A stretch of DNA of 64,000 nucleotides from CAZMGV01 sp964565925 (GTDB taxonomy: Bacteria > JAGRBM01 > JAHCIT01), in assembly GCA_964565925.1 (NCBI GenBank), contig CAZMGV010000003.1, positions 1 to 64,000 on the forward strand. The letters are read 5' to 3'. Positions 1 to 8,193 of the stretch are shown one piece after another (within the stretch, counting starts at the first letter, position 1; each line of letters begins with the position of its first letter). The notes under the pieces were generated by a model. The model saw only the letters and a list, made by a program, of their open reading frames with translations. It was not told the DNA's origin and did no database searches. Both the position numbers and the translations under genes were made by a program.

Positions 1-236
1 GAATTAATAGCGGGCGTAAAAACGAAATCCAGACCCGTGGACCTAAATGGCCCTAAATGACCCAAGTAAATTCGTGCCGGAAACCCGCAGACCCGCTCTG
101 GGCGCGGCCCGCAGGAAAAAGAATTTACAGATTAACGTGACTTTTAATGTGGGCGATTGCCGCGCTCCAGTGATTCCGCGGGGTTACGCAGAGTGGTATA
201 GTCGCCCGCACAACCTGTCACCCAAGGAGATTCGCG

Positions 237-677
237 ATGGCCCGCACGATCACCCCGTTTCTGTGGTTCGAGAAGGACGCCCTGGAGGCGGCGAAGTTCT
301 ATGTGAAGATCTTCAAACGGTCGAAGATCCTCAAATCCGGTCCGCAGACCGTCACCTTCCGGCTGGACGGACAGGAGTTCATCGCGCTCAACGGCGGCCC
401 CTACTACAAGATCAACGAAGCGGTGTCGTTCTTCATCGCCTGCAGGACGCAGAAGGAGATCGACCACTACTGGAAGAAGCTGTCGGCGGGCGGCACGATT
501 CTCCAGTGCGGCTGGGTGACGGACAGATACGGCGTCACCTGGCAGGTGATCCCGGACATTCTCGGCAAGCTGCTGGGCGACCGGAACCGCGAGAAGGCCG
601 CCCGCGCCCATCAGGCGATGATGCAGATGAAGAAGCTGGATATCGCGGCGCTCAGGAAGGCGCACGCGGGAAAGTGA
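237..677 (+). CDS. VOC-family (PhnB/3-dmu-9 type) protein
   Basis: A 146-residue protein of the glyoxalase/bleomycin-resistance (VOC) superfamily, PhnB-like subgroup. The opening ITPFLWFEKDALEAAKFY is the typical first strand and helix of the 3-demethylubiquinone-methyltransferase-like VOC domain, and GVTWQVIPD near residue 105 matches the conserved end of the second module. Members are cytoplasmic homodimers; the substrate cannot be read from sequence. The start is fixed by AAGGAG seven bases upstream of ATG. It converges with def and appears to be a single-gene unit. The first 236 bases of the window hold no gene I can support. Confidence 0.85.
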   Translation: MARTITPFLWFEKDALEAAKFYVKIFKRSKILKSGPQTVTFRLDGQEFIALNGGPYYKINEAVSFFIACRTQKEIDHYWKKLSAGGTILQCGWVTDRYGVTWQVIPDILGKLLGDRNREKAARAHQAMMQMKKLDIAALRKAHAGK

Positions 678-692
678 CTCACCCAGGGTAAG

Positions 693-1247
693 TTAATCCG
701 CGACCGGCCCCACCAGCCCCGGCAGGACGTACTTTTCGAACTCGGCGAGCTGCGTGATGCTGCGGGTGTCCTCGATCCGGTCGACCCACAGGACGCCGTC
801 CAGGTGGTCGCACTCGTGCTGGATGGCGCGGGCGAGAAACCCGGACGCCTCGATGCGCCGCTTTTCGCCGCCAATCAGCCGGTAGCTCACCGACAGATCC
901 ACCCAGCGCGGCACGCGGCCGCGCAGGTTGTCGACGGAGAGGCACCCCTCCCAGTCCTCCTCGCGGCTGCTGCTGACCGGTGTGATGACGGGATTGATGA
1001 GCACCAGTTCCCCCGACGCCTCGATGTACGGATAGCGGGGGTTGGGTTTCACGTCGAGCACGACGACGCGGACGTTCTCGCCCACCTGCGGCGCGGCGAG
1101 CCCGACTCCCCGGGCCGTGCGCATGGTTTCAAACAGGTCGGCGACGAGTTCCGGGAGCGCGGAGCCCTTCAGTTCGTCTTCGGTGAGTTCGCGGGAGCGT
1201 TCGCGCAGCGAGGGGGCGCCGATCTTCAGGATGTCGCGGATCGCCAT
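693..1247 (-). CDS. def: Peptide deformylase
   Basis: Removes the N-terminal formyl group from nascent proteins; a cytoplasmic iron or zinc enzyme. All three family motifs are present: GVGLAAPQVG (residues 47-56), EGCLS (100-104, metal ligand Cys102) and QHECDHLDG (143-151, ligands His144 and His148, catalytic Glu145). Length (184 aa) is normal. It lies immediately downstream of a secreted-protein gene on the same strand rather than with fmt, which is a common partner elsewhere. Complete and apparently functional. Confidence 0.97.
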   Translation of the reverse strand: MAIRDILKIGAPSLRERSRELTEDELKGSALPELVADLFETMRTARGVGLAAPQVGENVRVVVLDVKPNPRYPYIEASGELVLINPVITPVSSSREEDWEGCLSVDNLRGRVPRWVDLSVSYRLIGGEKRRIEASGFLARAIQHECDHLDGVLWVDRIEDTRSITQLAEFEKYVLPGLVGPVAD

Positions 1248-1292
1248 ACGTCACCTCTCCGCCGCCCCGGATGTCCGGTCAGGACACCCGGC

Positions 1293-2171
1293 TCAGGGCT
1301 CTTCCTTCGCGTCGATGGCCGGTTCGATGCGCCGGATATTGTCCACATAGCCGCGAAGCAGCGTGATCTCCACCGAACCCATGGCGCTGACCCGGTAGAG
1401 AAACCGCTCCCGGTGTCCGTCCAGATCGACCTTGATCTCGGGCTCGCCGAGCGACAGCAGCACCGCGTCCCGGGGGAACCCTTCGCGCACGTCGCCCCGG
1501 AAGACCGCCTTCACCATCTGCTGGGTCCACTTGGGATGGGCCCGGACGGCGGCGATCTTCTCGTCCACCTTTTCGCGGGTCGTGCGGGCCTCGAGCGCCA
1601 CGTCCGAGGCGGCGATAAAGCCGAGCTGCTCGTCCACGCGGTCGTCGTGTCCGGTCCATTTCACTTCCGTCCAGGCGCCGTCGTTGCGGACGGTGCCGGT
1701 GCGCGACAGCCGCTTGGTCTTCACGAGCCTGGGCGGTTCCTGGTCGCCCGGGTGGCGGAACACCGGGACCTCTTCCTTGAGCAGCGGATCGGACTCCTTG
1801 GGGAGCTTCAGCACCCAGCCCTTTTTCTCCACCTGCCTGGAGGTTTTCTCCTCACGGAGAATGAGACCGTACCAGGTCTGCTTGCCCTCGTCCTGCACCG
1901 ACCCCTTCACGCGCCAGACCGACAGATACGGGCCCTTCACGGCGGTGGGCTTGTCGAACCCGGCCTCGGTGCGGATGTCGAGGTCGGTCATCATCACGGC
2001 GAAATCCTGCTTCTCGTCGCCGGAGGCCCGCGCCGGAGCCGGCGCCCAGACCGCCGCGAGCAGCGCGGCGGCGGCGAACGCACGGGCCGCCGCCGCCAGG
2101 GCTACCGGCCCGGACGCCTGCCGGACGGCGGCTTTCCGTTCAGTCCGCAAACTTGAAATGTTCCCGGACAT
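1293..2171 (-). CDS. Secreted protein of unknown function
   Basis: A 292-residue protein I do not recognise. A long, Arg-containing n-region is followed by a hydrophobic Ala-rich segment (about residues 22-48) ending in APARASGDE, a plausible signal peptidase site, so the mature protein should be periplasmic. The mature part is rich in charged residues with no cysteines or repeats. The start overlaps the end of the upstream zinc-ribbon gene by 32 bases, which suggests translational coupling; no later ATG before the signal sequence is available. Co-oriented with the zinc-ribbon protein, so both may serve an envelope role. Confidence 0.6.
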   Translation of the reverse strand: MSGNISSLRTERKAAVRQASGPVALAAAARAFAAAALLAAVWAPAPARASGDEKQDFAVMMTDLDIRTEAGFDKPTAVKGPYLSVWRVKGSVQDEGKQTWYGLILREEKTSRQVEKKGWVLKLPKESDPLLKEEVPVFRHPGDQEPPRLVKTKRLSRTGTVRNDGAWTEVKWTGHDDRVDEQLGFIAASDVALEARTTREKVDEKIAAVRAHPKWTQQMVKAVFRGDVREGFPRDAVLLSLGEPEIKVDLDGHRERFLYRVSAMGSVEITLLRGYVDNIRRIEPAIDAKEEP

Positions 2172-2832
2172 ACGCGAGGTCCGACTTCAGGTCGTTCACG
2201 AGCGAGGGGATCGTGTAGAACACGAGCTGGTACCCCTTTCCGGCGCGCACGACGTAGTAAACGAAATACTTGAACGTGATCTTCTCGGACGACTCCACCT
2301 GGAACTCGATGTAGCGGGCCGGTTCGCCGCCCAGCGTCGTCTTCTGGTCCGCGCCGAGCTGGTAGCCCGCGTAACGGGTTTTCGACTGGCTGAGCGCCAG
2401 ATCCACGTACGCGTCGAGCGACAGCGGCGACTCCTCGACAATGAGAATTCCGTAGGCGAGCGACTGCGTGTCGACGAACTCGAACTCGGCGGCCGGGTTC
2501 TTGAGCACCTTGTCGGGCGAATCCTTCGTATTCACCTTCCAGTGGTCGCCGGGCAGCTCCAGATGCACGCCGTCGCCGTCGGCCACCGCCGACGCGGGGA
2601 TCAGCCGCTCTCCGGCGCGGGCGGCCATCTCGCCGACCGGTTCGGGGATCACCACCGCCTGCTTGTCGAAGACGCCCAGACGCCACGCGCCCAGCCCCGC
2701 GACCGTGACCGCCAGGAATCCGACCAGCACCCACTGGAGCCGGTTGGCGCCGCCCCGCAGGACGGTGTTGCACCGCTGGCAGTTGGAGGCGTCGGCCGGA
2801 TTTTCAGCACCGCATTCGGGACAGATCAGCAT
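2140..2832 (-). CDS. Zinc-ribbon, single-pass membrane protein
   Basis: A 230-residue protein starting with a CxxC...CxxC zinc ribbon (CPECGAENPADASNCQRC), then one membrane segment (about residues 33-55), then an extracytoplasmic domain of about 150 residues whose pattern resembles PsbP/DUF1795-type folds (an amphipathic start followed by alternating strands). I chose ATG at 2832 because it immediately precedes the ribbon and leaves a 10-base gap after the upstream epimerase gene; the longer reading frame would run into that gene. The function is unknown. The topology suggests a cytoplasmic metal-binding head on a periplasmic sensor or chaperone-like domain; this is inference. Confidence 0.65.
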   Translation of the reverse strand: MLICPECGAENPADASNCQRCNTVLRGGANRLQWVLVGFLAVTVAGLGAWRLGVFDKQAVVIPEPVGEMAARAGERLIPASAVADGDGVHLELPGDHWKVNTKDSPDKVLKNPAAEFEFVDTQSLAYGILIVEESPLSLDAYVDLALSQSKTRYAGYQLGADQKTTLGGEPARYIEFQVESSEKITFKYFVYYVVRAGKGYQLVFYTIPSLVNDLKSDLAYVREHFKFAD

Positions 2833-2842
2833 AGGCACCTGC

Positions 2843-3847
2843 TTAACATAAACCGTTCTCCCGTAGCCAGACGGCCGTACGGCGCATTCCTTCATCGAGC
2901 GTCACTCTGGGCTCGTAGGCGAGCAGCCGGCGCGCCTTCTCGATGGAGTAGGCATGCGGCCGGGTGACGAATCCCACCGCGTCGGCGGAGAGTCTGGGCT
3001 CCCGTCCGCGCCAGGAGTCCACGCGCGACAGCACGGCCGCGACGGGCCGAAGCACCGCCGACGGGACTGAAAACGGGCGGCTGACGCCCGCCGCGTCAGC
3101 GAGCCTCGAGAAATAGTCCCGGAACGACGTCTCGGCGCCGTCGGTCAGGTTGAACGCCTCGCCGAAGGCGCCCCGCTCCACCGCCTTGAAGATACCGTCC
3201 AGCAGGTTGTCCACGTAGACGTGGTTCATTACGCCGCGGCCGCCGTCCACCAGCGCGAAGGTGCGGGCCTTCATCAGCTGCACGGGCCGCGTCACCCACG
3301 GCACCGAACCCGGCCCGTAGACATCCCCCGGCCGGATCACGATCACGCCGAACTCCGGCGGCCTGTTCATCGCCAGCACGGCGTCTTCGCTTTCAATCTT
3401 GGTCTGGCAGTAGGGGTTGTTCTCGCCCCGGCGCGGGCCCAGTTCCGTGACGTGACGGGGATAGGTGAAGCCGTAGACCATCACGCTGGAGAGATGCACG
3501 AACACCTGCGCGCCGGCGGCTTTCGCCGCCTTCGCCGTCGTCACGGTGCCGCCCACGTTCACCCGGCGGAACTCGTCCATGGAGCCGCCCTCTTTCACGA
3601 TGGCCGCCGTGTGCAGAACGATATCGGCGCCCCGGCAGAACTCCGCCACGGCCCGCTCGTCGGTGGTGCTGCCGGTGACGGTCTCCGCGCCAATTGCCTG
3701 CGCCCGGGCGGCCGCCTGCGGCGAGAGGTCCAGGCCCCGGACTTTAAGGCCGCGCTCCCGGGCCAGTTCGGCGGCCCGCAGCCCGATAAATCCGCCTATT
3801 CCGGTGATGGCGAGCGTTTTGCCCTTCAGGTCCATGGGGTGTCTCAT
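2843..3847 (-). CDS. NAD-dependent epimerase/dehydratase family protein
   Basis: An extended short-chain dehydrogenase of 334 aa. The Rossmann motif ITGIGGFIGLRAAEL lies near residues 14-28 and the catalytic YxxxK is seen as YCQTK. The segment VIRPGDVYGPGS is typical of nucleotide-sugar epimerases and of 3-beta-hydroxysteroid dehydrogenase-like members. The substrate is therefore a sugar nucleotide or a sterol/hydroxy compound; sequence alone does not decide. An alternative ATG lies four codons in. It is first in a same-strand run with the zinc-ribbon gene 10 bases downstream. Confidence 0.85.
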   Translation of the reverse strand: MRHPMDLKGKTLAITGIGGFIGLRAAELARERGLKVRGLDLSPQAAARAQAIGAETVTGSTTDERAVAEFCRGADIVLHTAAIVKEGGSMDEFRRVNVGGTVTTAKAAKAAGAQVFVHLSSVMVYGFTYPRHVTELGPRRGENNPYCQTKIESEDAVLAMNRPPEFGVIVIRPGDVYGPGSVPWVTRPVQLMKARTFALVDGGRGVMNHVYVDNLLDGIFKAVERGAFGEAFNLTDGAETSFRDYFSRLADAAGVSRPFSVPSAVLRPVAAVLSRVDSWRGREPRLSADAVGFVTRPHAYSIEKARRLLAYEPRVTLDEGMRRTAVWLRENGLC

Positions 3848-3992
3848 AATGCGCCGACGCCGTTACCGCAATGGCTGCAATCGGGGCTCAACCGGCCCGC
3901 GCCGCCCAGTTGAACAGCCTTCAGCGAATTCCCGGCCCGGCGCCGGAGAATTTCCTTGGAGCCGCCAGCGGCTCGTGTATATCCTCAGGTCC

Positions 3993-6095
3993 ATGCGCCG
4001 CCCCGCCGCCCCCGCCTCCCTCCTGCCTGACACCCTTGTGGCCGCCCTTGTGGCTGCCGTTGCGGCCGTCCTTGTCTGCGCCCCGGGTGCCCGCGCCAAC
4101 ACGCGGTTCTCCGATTCGTCGAACCGCCGGGTCATGCCGATGATCGTCACCGGCGCCGACGTGAAAGCCCTGTCGAAGGCGAATATCGCGTCGCTGCGTC
4201 TCTACGCCGCGCTGCCCGACGGCTTCGGCCCCATTCCGTTCCAGATCGACGAGAAAGACCCTGCGGGGCGCTACGTCTTCAAGACCGGCGGCAGGAAGGG
4301 CACCGACGACGGGCTGCTGGACGACAACGACGAACTGGCGTTCATGCTTAAAGACGCCGGGCCGTCGTTCCCGGCGGCATACTGGCCCAAGGGCGTGAAA
4401 CGCGGCGCCGAGATCCGCCTCGACGATCCGCTCGACAAGGAACGCAACGGCTACGTCTACCTGTTCGAGTTCGACAGTCCGCCGGCGATGCACCCGGCCG
4501 ACTACATCAGATTCGACCGGCAGAACATGGAAATCTCCAGCAAGTGGTACCTGACCGGGTTCGATCCGGCCAACCCCTGTAACGCACGGACCAAGCGGCT
4601 CGCCGACCGGACGGGCAAGCTCGGGCCGGACACGATGGACCGCCTCAAGATCCGCGCCTCGGCGTGGGCGCTCGGCTCGCTCATCCGGTTCGACTCCAAC
4701 GAGGACGACCTCAAGTCCCAGATCAACGCCTGGACCGACGGTCCCGTGCGGGTGCTCTACGAGATCGACATCACGCTGAAGCTGGGGCCCATTCCGCTCA
4801 TCACCACGACCACCAACTGGGCGTTCTACGAATACAGCCAGCTGACGCCGGTGCATGTGGAGACGCCGGGGATGCTCCGGCTGTTCGCATCAAGGATCGA
4901 GCTGGTGATCGATCTGGACATGGACGGCGACAAGGGCGCGACGATGTCGGCCAATTCCATTCCGCAGGGCGTGAAGATCGAGGGCCGCGAAGCCGACGAC
5001 GACGACCACGCGGGGCCCCGGACGAAAGAAGGGTGGTTCCTCATCAGCCGCGAGGGAACCCACTACTACGCCGAGTTCCACCTGGACGAAAAGCTGCCCA
5101 TCGAGATGACCTTCAACTACTACGACACGGCCGCGGGCGCCCGGCCGCCGGAGGGCTCCCCCGGCCAGCTCCCGGAAGTGGGCTACCATTTCTACAACTG
5201 GGAGAAGCTCGAGCAGAAGTCGTACGACTTCTACGCGCGGCTCTACTTCCTGCCGGAACTGCCCGACCAGGGCGGCAACGGCCTGTTCAAGGCGATCAAC
5301 CAGCCGGTCACGGCGCAGGCGTCCGCTGGAGCCGACGCGGCGGCGGTGGTGGCGACGGATGTCACGCAGCCCGAAGTGACGCAGGCGCTCTCGGCGCTCT
5401 CGGTCCGCGCCGACCGCGTGGACGCGGCGGGGATCGGCCGCAAGCTGTCGCAGCAGCCGGCGGGGCTGGTGATCCTGAACGACACCCCGGACACGAAGAC
5501 GCTGCGCATCCTCGAGCGGTCGCTGGTTCCGGTCCTGATCCTGAAAGGCAGCGGCGGACAGGGGCTGGTGACCGGGACTGCCGGCACGACCGATCCGGAC
5601 AAGTTCACGCGGCTCACGGCGACGCTGTTTCCCAAAGGGAGCCGGCTGGTGCTGGTCGTCTCGTCCGACCCGGGCTCTGCCAGACAGGCGGAACAGTACG
5701 CCGACTCGCTGTCGGCGGCGGGATATCCGCCGGAAATCCTTCAGGTGAAAACCACCGGCGGACTGGCGGCGTCGCTGAAAGACCAGTCGCCCGCAGCCTA
5801 TATCGTCGTGGACAGCGACTTCTGGACGCCCCAGGCTTACCAGACGCTGATGGGCGCGGCCGGAACCGTCCCCGTACTCGGGACCAGCCGCTCGGCGGCC
5901 GCCGCCGGGGCGGCGGTGGCCATCGGGTCGGAGTTCTCGGGCGACTACCGCAAGCTGATCGAGCCGCTTCTGCACCGCACAAGACCTGGCGCCGAGGCCG
6001 CGCCGGTGCGGGTGTTTATCAATCCCGAAGCGATCAAAAAAACAAAGCTGATGATCCCGCCGACGCTGATGCAGATCGCCGAACGGGCGAAGTAA
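3993..6095 (+). CDS. Large secreted protein with ABC_sub_bind-like C-terminus (paralogue 1)
   Basis: A 700-residue protein with a signal peptide (LLPDTLVAALVAAVAAVLV, cleavage near ARAN). Residues of roughly 35-430 form a beta-rich region with no family I know. The last ~250 residues look like a shortened type-1 periplasmic binding fold ending in KLMIPPTLMQIAERAK, which matches the terminal signature of ABC_sub_bind (PF04392) proteins, where IPPSLLARAD is usual. A homologue with the same architecture lies at 25055-27100. ATG at 3993 directly precedes the signal peptide; longer in-frame reading lacks coding character. The stop codon abuts that of engB on the other strand. Function unknown. Confidence 0.7.
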   Translation: MRRPAAPASLLPDTLVAALVAAVAAVLVCAPGARANTRFSDSSNRRVMPMIVTGADVKALSKANIASLRLYAALPDGFGPIPFQIDEKDPAGRYVFKTGGRKGTDDGLLDDNDELAFMLKDAGPSFPAAYWPKGVKRGAEIRLDDPLDKERNGYVYLFEFDSPPAMHPADYIRFDRQNMEISSKWYLTGFDPANPCNARTKRLADRTGKLGPDTMDRLKIRASAWALGSLIRFDSNEDDLKSQINAWTDGPVRVLYEIDITLKLGPIPLITTTTNWAFYEYSQLTPVHVETPGMLRLFASRIELVIDLDMDGDKGATMSANSIPQGVKIEGREADDDDHAGPRTKEGWFLISREGTHYYAEFHLDEKLPIEMTFNYYDTAAGARPPEGSPGQLPEVGYHFYNWEKLEQKSYDFYARLYFLPELPDQGGNGLFKAINQPVTAQASAGADAAAVVATDVTQPEVTQALSALSVRADRVDAAGIGRKLSQQPAGLVILNDTPDTKTLRILERSLVPVLILKGSGGQGLVTGTAGTTDPDKFTRLTATLFPKGSRLVLVVSSDPGSARQAEQYADSLSAAGYPPEILQVKTTGGLAASLKDQSPAAYIVVDSDFWTPQAYQTLMGAAGTVPVLGTSRSAAAAGAAVAIGSEFSGDYRKLIEPLLHRTRPGAEAAPVRVFINPEAIKKTKLMIPPTLMQIAERAK

Positions 6096-6713
6096 TCAGA
6101 TAATCCGCTCAGGCGTCTCGGCGAGGACAAGCACCCGCCGCGCCAGGTCGTCCAGGCCCATGCCGGTGTCGGAGCTGGTGGCGACGGCGTCTGCCGGTTC
6201 CACGCCCAGCTCCTGGCAGCGGGCGCGGACTTCGTTGCGCAGGCGCGTCGGCTTGATGCCGTCGCATTTGGTCAGCGCCACGACCACCGGCAGCGACGCC
6301 TCTTCGCAGAACCGCAGCAGGTTCACGTCGAGATCGGACACCTCGTGGCGGCTGTCCACCAGCGAGACTATTCCGCGCAGCGCCTGACGCTCCGAGAAAT
6401 AGTGGGCGATCTCGACGCCCCACTTCTCGCGCTCGGTCTTGGACACCTTCGCGTAGCCGTAGCCCGGCAGGTCCACGAGCCGGAGCTTGCCGGGGATTTC
6501 GTAGATATGGATAAGACGAGTCTTGCCCGGCGTGGCGGAGACGCGGGCCGCCTTGTGCGTGCCCAGCAGCCGGTTGATGAGCGAGCTTTTGCCCACGTTG
6601 CTGCGCCCGGCGATGGCGACCTCGGGCAGCGTACCCTTGGGCAGCCGTTCCAGGTCCGGCGACGGCGGGTGCATGACGAGCTGGCGCGCGTCCTTGAGCA
6701 GCAGTGTCGGCAT
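6096..6713 (-). CDS. engB: Ribosome-biogenesis GTPase EngB/YsxC/YihA
   Basis: A circularly conserved TRAFAC GTPase needed for late assembly of the large ribosomal subunit. G motifs are clear: GRSNVGKS (residues 36-43), TPGKT (61-65), DLPGYG (81-86) and TKCD later in the protein. Length (205 aa) is typical. It sits 16 bases downstream of ccsA on the same strand and shares a stop-to-stop boundary with the convergent secreted-protein gene. Confidence 0.96.
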   Translation of the reverse strand: MPTLLLKDARQLVMHPPSPDLERLPKGTLPEVAIAGRSNVGKSSLINRLLGTHKAARVSATPGKTRLIHIYEIPGKLRLVDLPGYGYAKVSKTEREKWGVEIAHYFSERQALRGIVSLVDSRHEVSDLDVNLLRFCEEASLPVVVALTKCDGIKPTRLRNEVRARCQELGVEPADAVATSSDTGMGLDDLARRVLVLAETPERII

Positions 6714-6729
6714 GAGCCTTACGCGGCTT

Positions 6730-8115
6730 TCAGGACGGCCGGCCGTAGGAGTGCAGCCCGCTCAGGAACAGGTTCACGCCGAGGTAGGTAAAGATCACCA
6801 CCACGATGCCGAACACGGCGAACACCGACGTGCGGCGCGTGCTCCAGCCCCGGGCGAGCCGGGCGTGCATGTAGGCGGCATAGGTCAGTTCCGTGACGAG
6901 CGCCCAGTTTTCCTTGGGGTCCCACGACCAGAACCGGCCCCAGGCGTAGTTCGCCCACACCGAGCCGGTGATGAGCACGAGAGTCATCAGCACGAGGCCC
7001 ACCAGGATGCTCTTGTAGCTCCACAGGTCCAGCATGTCGGCCGACGGCAGCCGCGCGGGCAGCGTGTTGGCCGACATATGGATGAGCAGCAGCACGCCGA
7101 TGCCGAACAGGCAGACGATGAGCAGCGCCAGCCGGTAGGCGTTCAGGCCGATGGTGAGCAGCGTCATCTCCGGCCGCATGGGAATGGGGTGCGTCGTCTG
7201 CGCGAACCGCACCGCCATGCCGATACCGACCAGCAGCAAGATAAACGTGACGAGCGACGTGAGCGCGACGTAGCTCCTGCCCGGCAGGAGCTTCGAGAAA
7301 ACGGCGGCGATACCTTCCACGGCCTGACCGGCGGTCTTCACAATCCCCGCCTCGCGACTGCCCGACAGGAATACCGGGTTTTCCTTGTAACTGGCGGCGA
7401 GCGAGGCCGCGATCACGCTGAGCGAGAAGAAACCGGTGGCGACCATGAGCGGCCCCACCATCGGGACCACCTTCGGATACAGCTCGACGCCCCCCTCGGC
7501 GGAGAGCCGGTAACTGTCCAGCACGTATTCGCCGTATTTCACGAGGTCGCCGAACTCCAGCGCGATGATCGTGACAAAGAGCGCAGCCGCCATCCACGGC
7601 ATCATCCGGACCGCGGGGATTCCGTCCTTCACGAGATACAGGAACGCGAACCCGAAGCCGGTGAAAAACGCGGCGTAGGCGAAGCAGGCGAAGGTCACAT
7701 GGATGTGGAGCCAGCGGCTCTGGAGCGCCGGCATGACCTGCGCGATGTCTTTCTGGTTGGACAGCGCGGCCAGCCCCATCAGCACGAAGGCGATCGGGAT
7801 GACGAAGGCGCCGGCGAGCCGGTTCTTCGAGCGGAACTCGAAGACCGCGTAGACGACGCCGACACCCCAGGCGAAATAGACGAGCGATTCGTAGAGGTTG
7901 GTCCAGGGCGGCTGGTGCCAGCCGGAGACGACCCAGCGCGTGCCCAGCGCCGCCGTGTGGGCGACGATCGTCACCCAGAGGATGGCGGTGGCGATCCGGC
8001 CGACGACGTTCGACTCCTTCGCGAGGATCACCAGATACAGGATCATGGCGAACAGGTAGCCGAAGGAGGCGACCGTGAAGAGGTTCAGCGATACGTTAAA
8101 AAGATTGTCGTCCAT
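6730..8115 (-). CDS. ccsA: Cytochrome c biogenesis protein CcsA (ResC; often labelled CcsB)
   Basis: The haem-delivery subunit of System II cytochrome c maturation, an inner-membrane protein that works with ResB. The WWD-type haem-handling motif is visible as WGRFWSWDPKENWALVTE near the C-terminus, within a CcsA/CcmF-type domain of multiple membrane helices. Length (461 aa) is long for the family because of an N-terminal multi-helix extension, which is also seen in other bacterial members. ResB is encoded just upstream (78 bases apart), so the two form an operon. Presence of this pair implies that c-type cytochromes are assembled outside the cytoplasmic membrane without the Ccm system. Confidence 0.95.
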   Translation of the reverse strand: MDDNLFNVSLNLFTVASFGYLFAMILYLVILAKESNVVGRIATAILWVTIVAHTAALGTRWVVSGWHQPPWTNLYESLVYFAWGVGVVYAVFEFRSKNRLAGAFVIPIAFVLMGLAALSNQKDIAQVMPALQSRWLHIHVTFACFAYAAFFTGFGFAFLYLVKDGIPAVRMMPWMAAALFVTIIALEFGDLVKYGEYVLDSYRLSAEGGVELYPKVVPMVGPLMVATGFFSLSVIAASLAASYKENPVFLSGSREAGIVKTAGQAVEGIAAVFSKLLPGRSYVALTSLVTFILLLVGIGMAVRFAQTTHPIPMRPEMTLLTIGLNAYRLALLIVCLFGIGVLLLIHMSANTLPARLPSADMLDLWSYKSILVGLVLMTLVLITGSVWANYAWGRFWSWDPKENWALVTELTYAAYMHARLARGWSTRRTSVFAVFGIVVVIFTYLGVNLFLSGLHSYGRPS

Positions 8116-8193
8116 AACCGGTAACCATCCTGTGCCTGCGTGTTCTGCCGTCTGAATTCTGCGCCGCGCCCGGCTCTTCCATCGACTCCGGGG

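Noticed and set aside
47..691. A 214-codon frame overlapping the VOC gene
   Set aside because: It overlaps in another frame a clear VOC protein with a good ribosome site; its content is a high-GC shadow.
804..2156. A 450-codon plus-strand frame opposite the deformylase and secreted-protein genes
   Set aside because: It is antisense to two well supported genes, is rich in Arg/His/Pro as expected of a shadow frame in high-GC DNA, and shows no domain.
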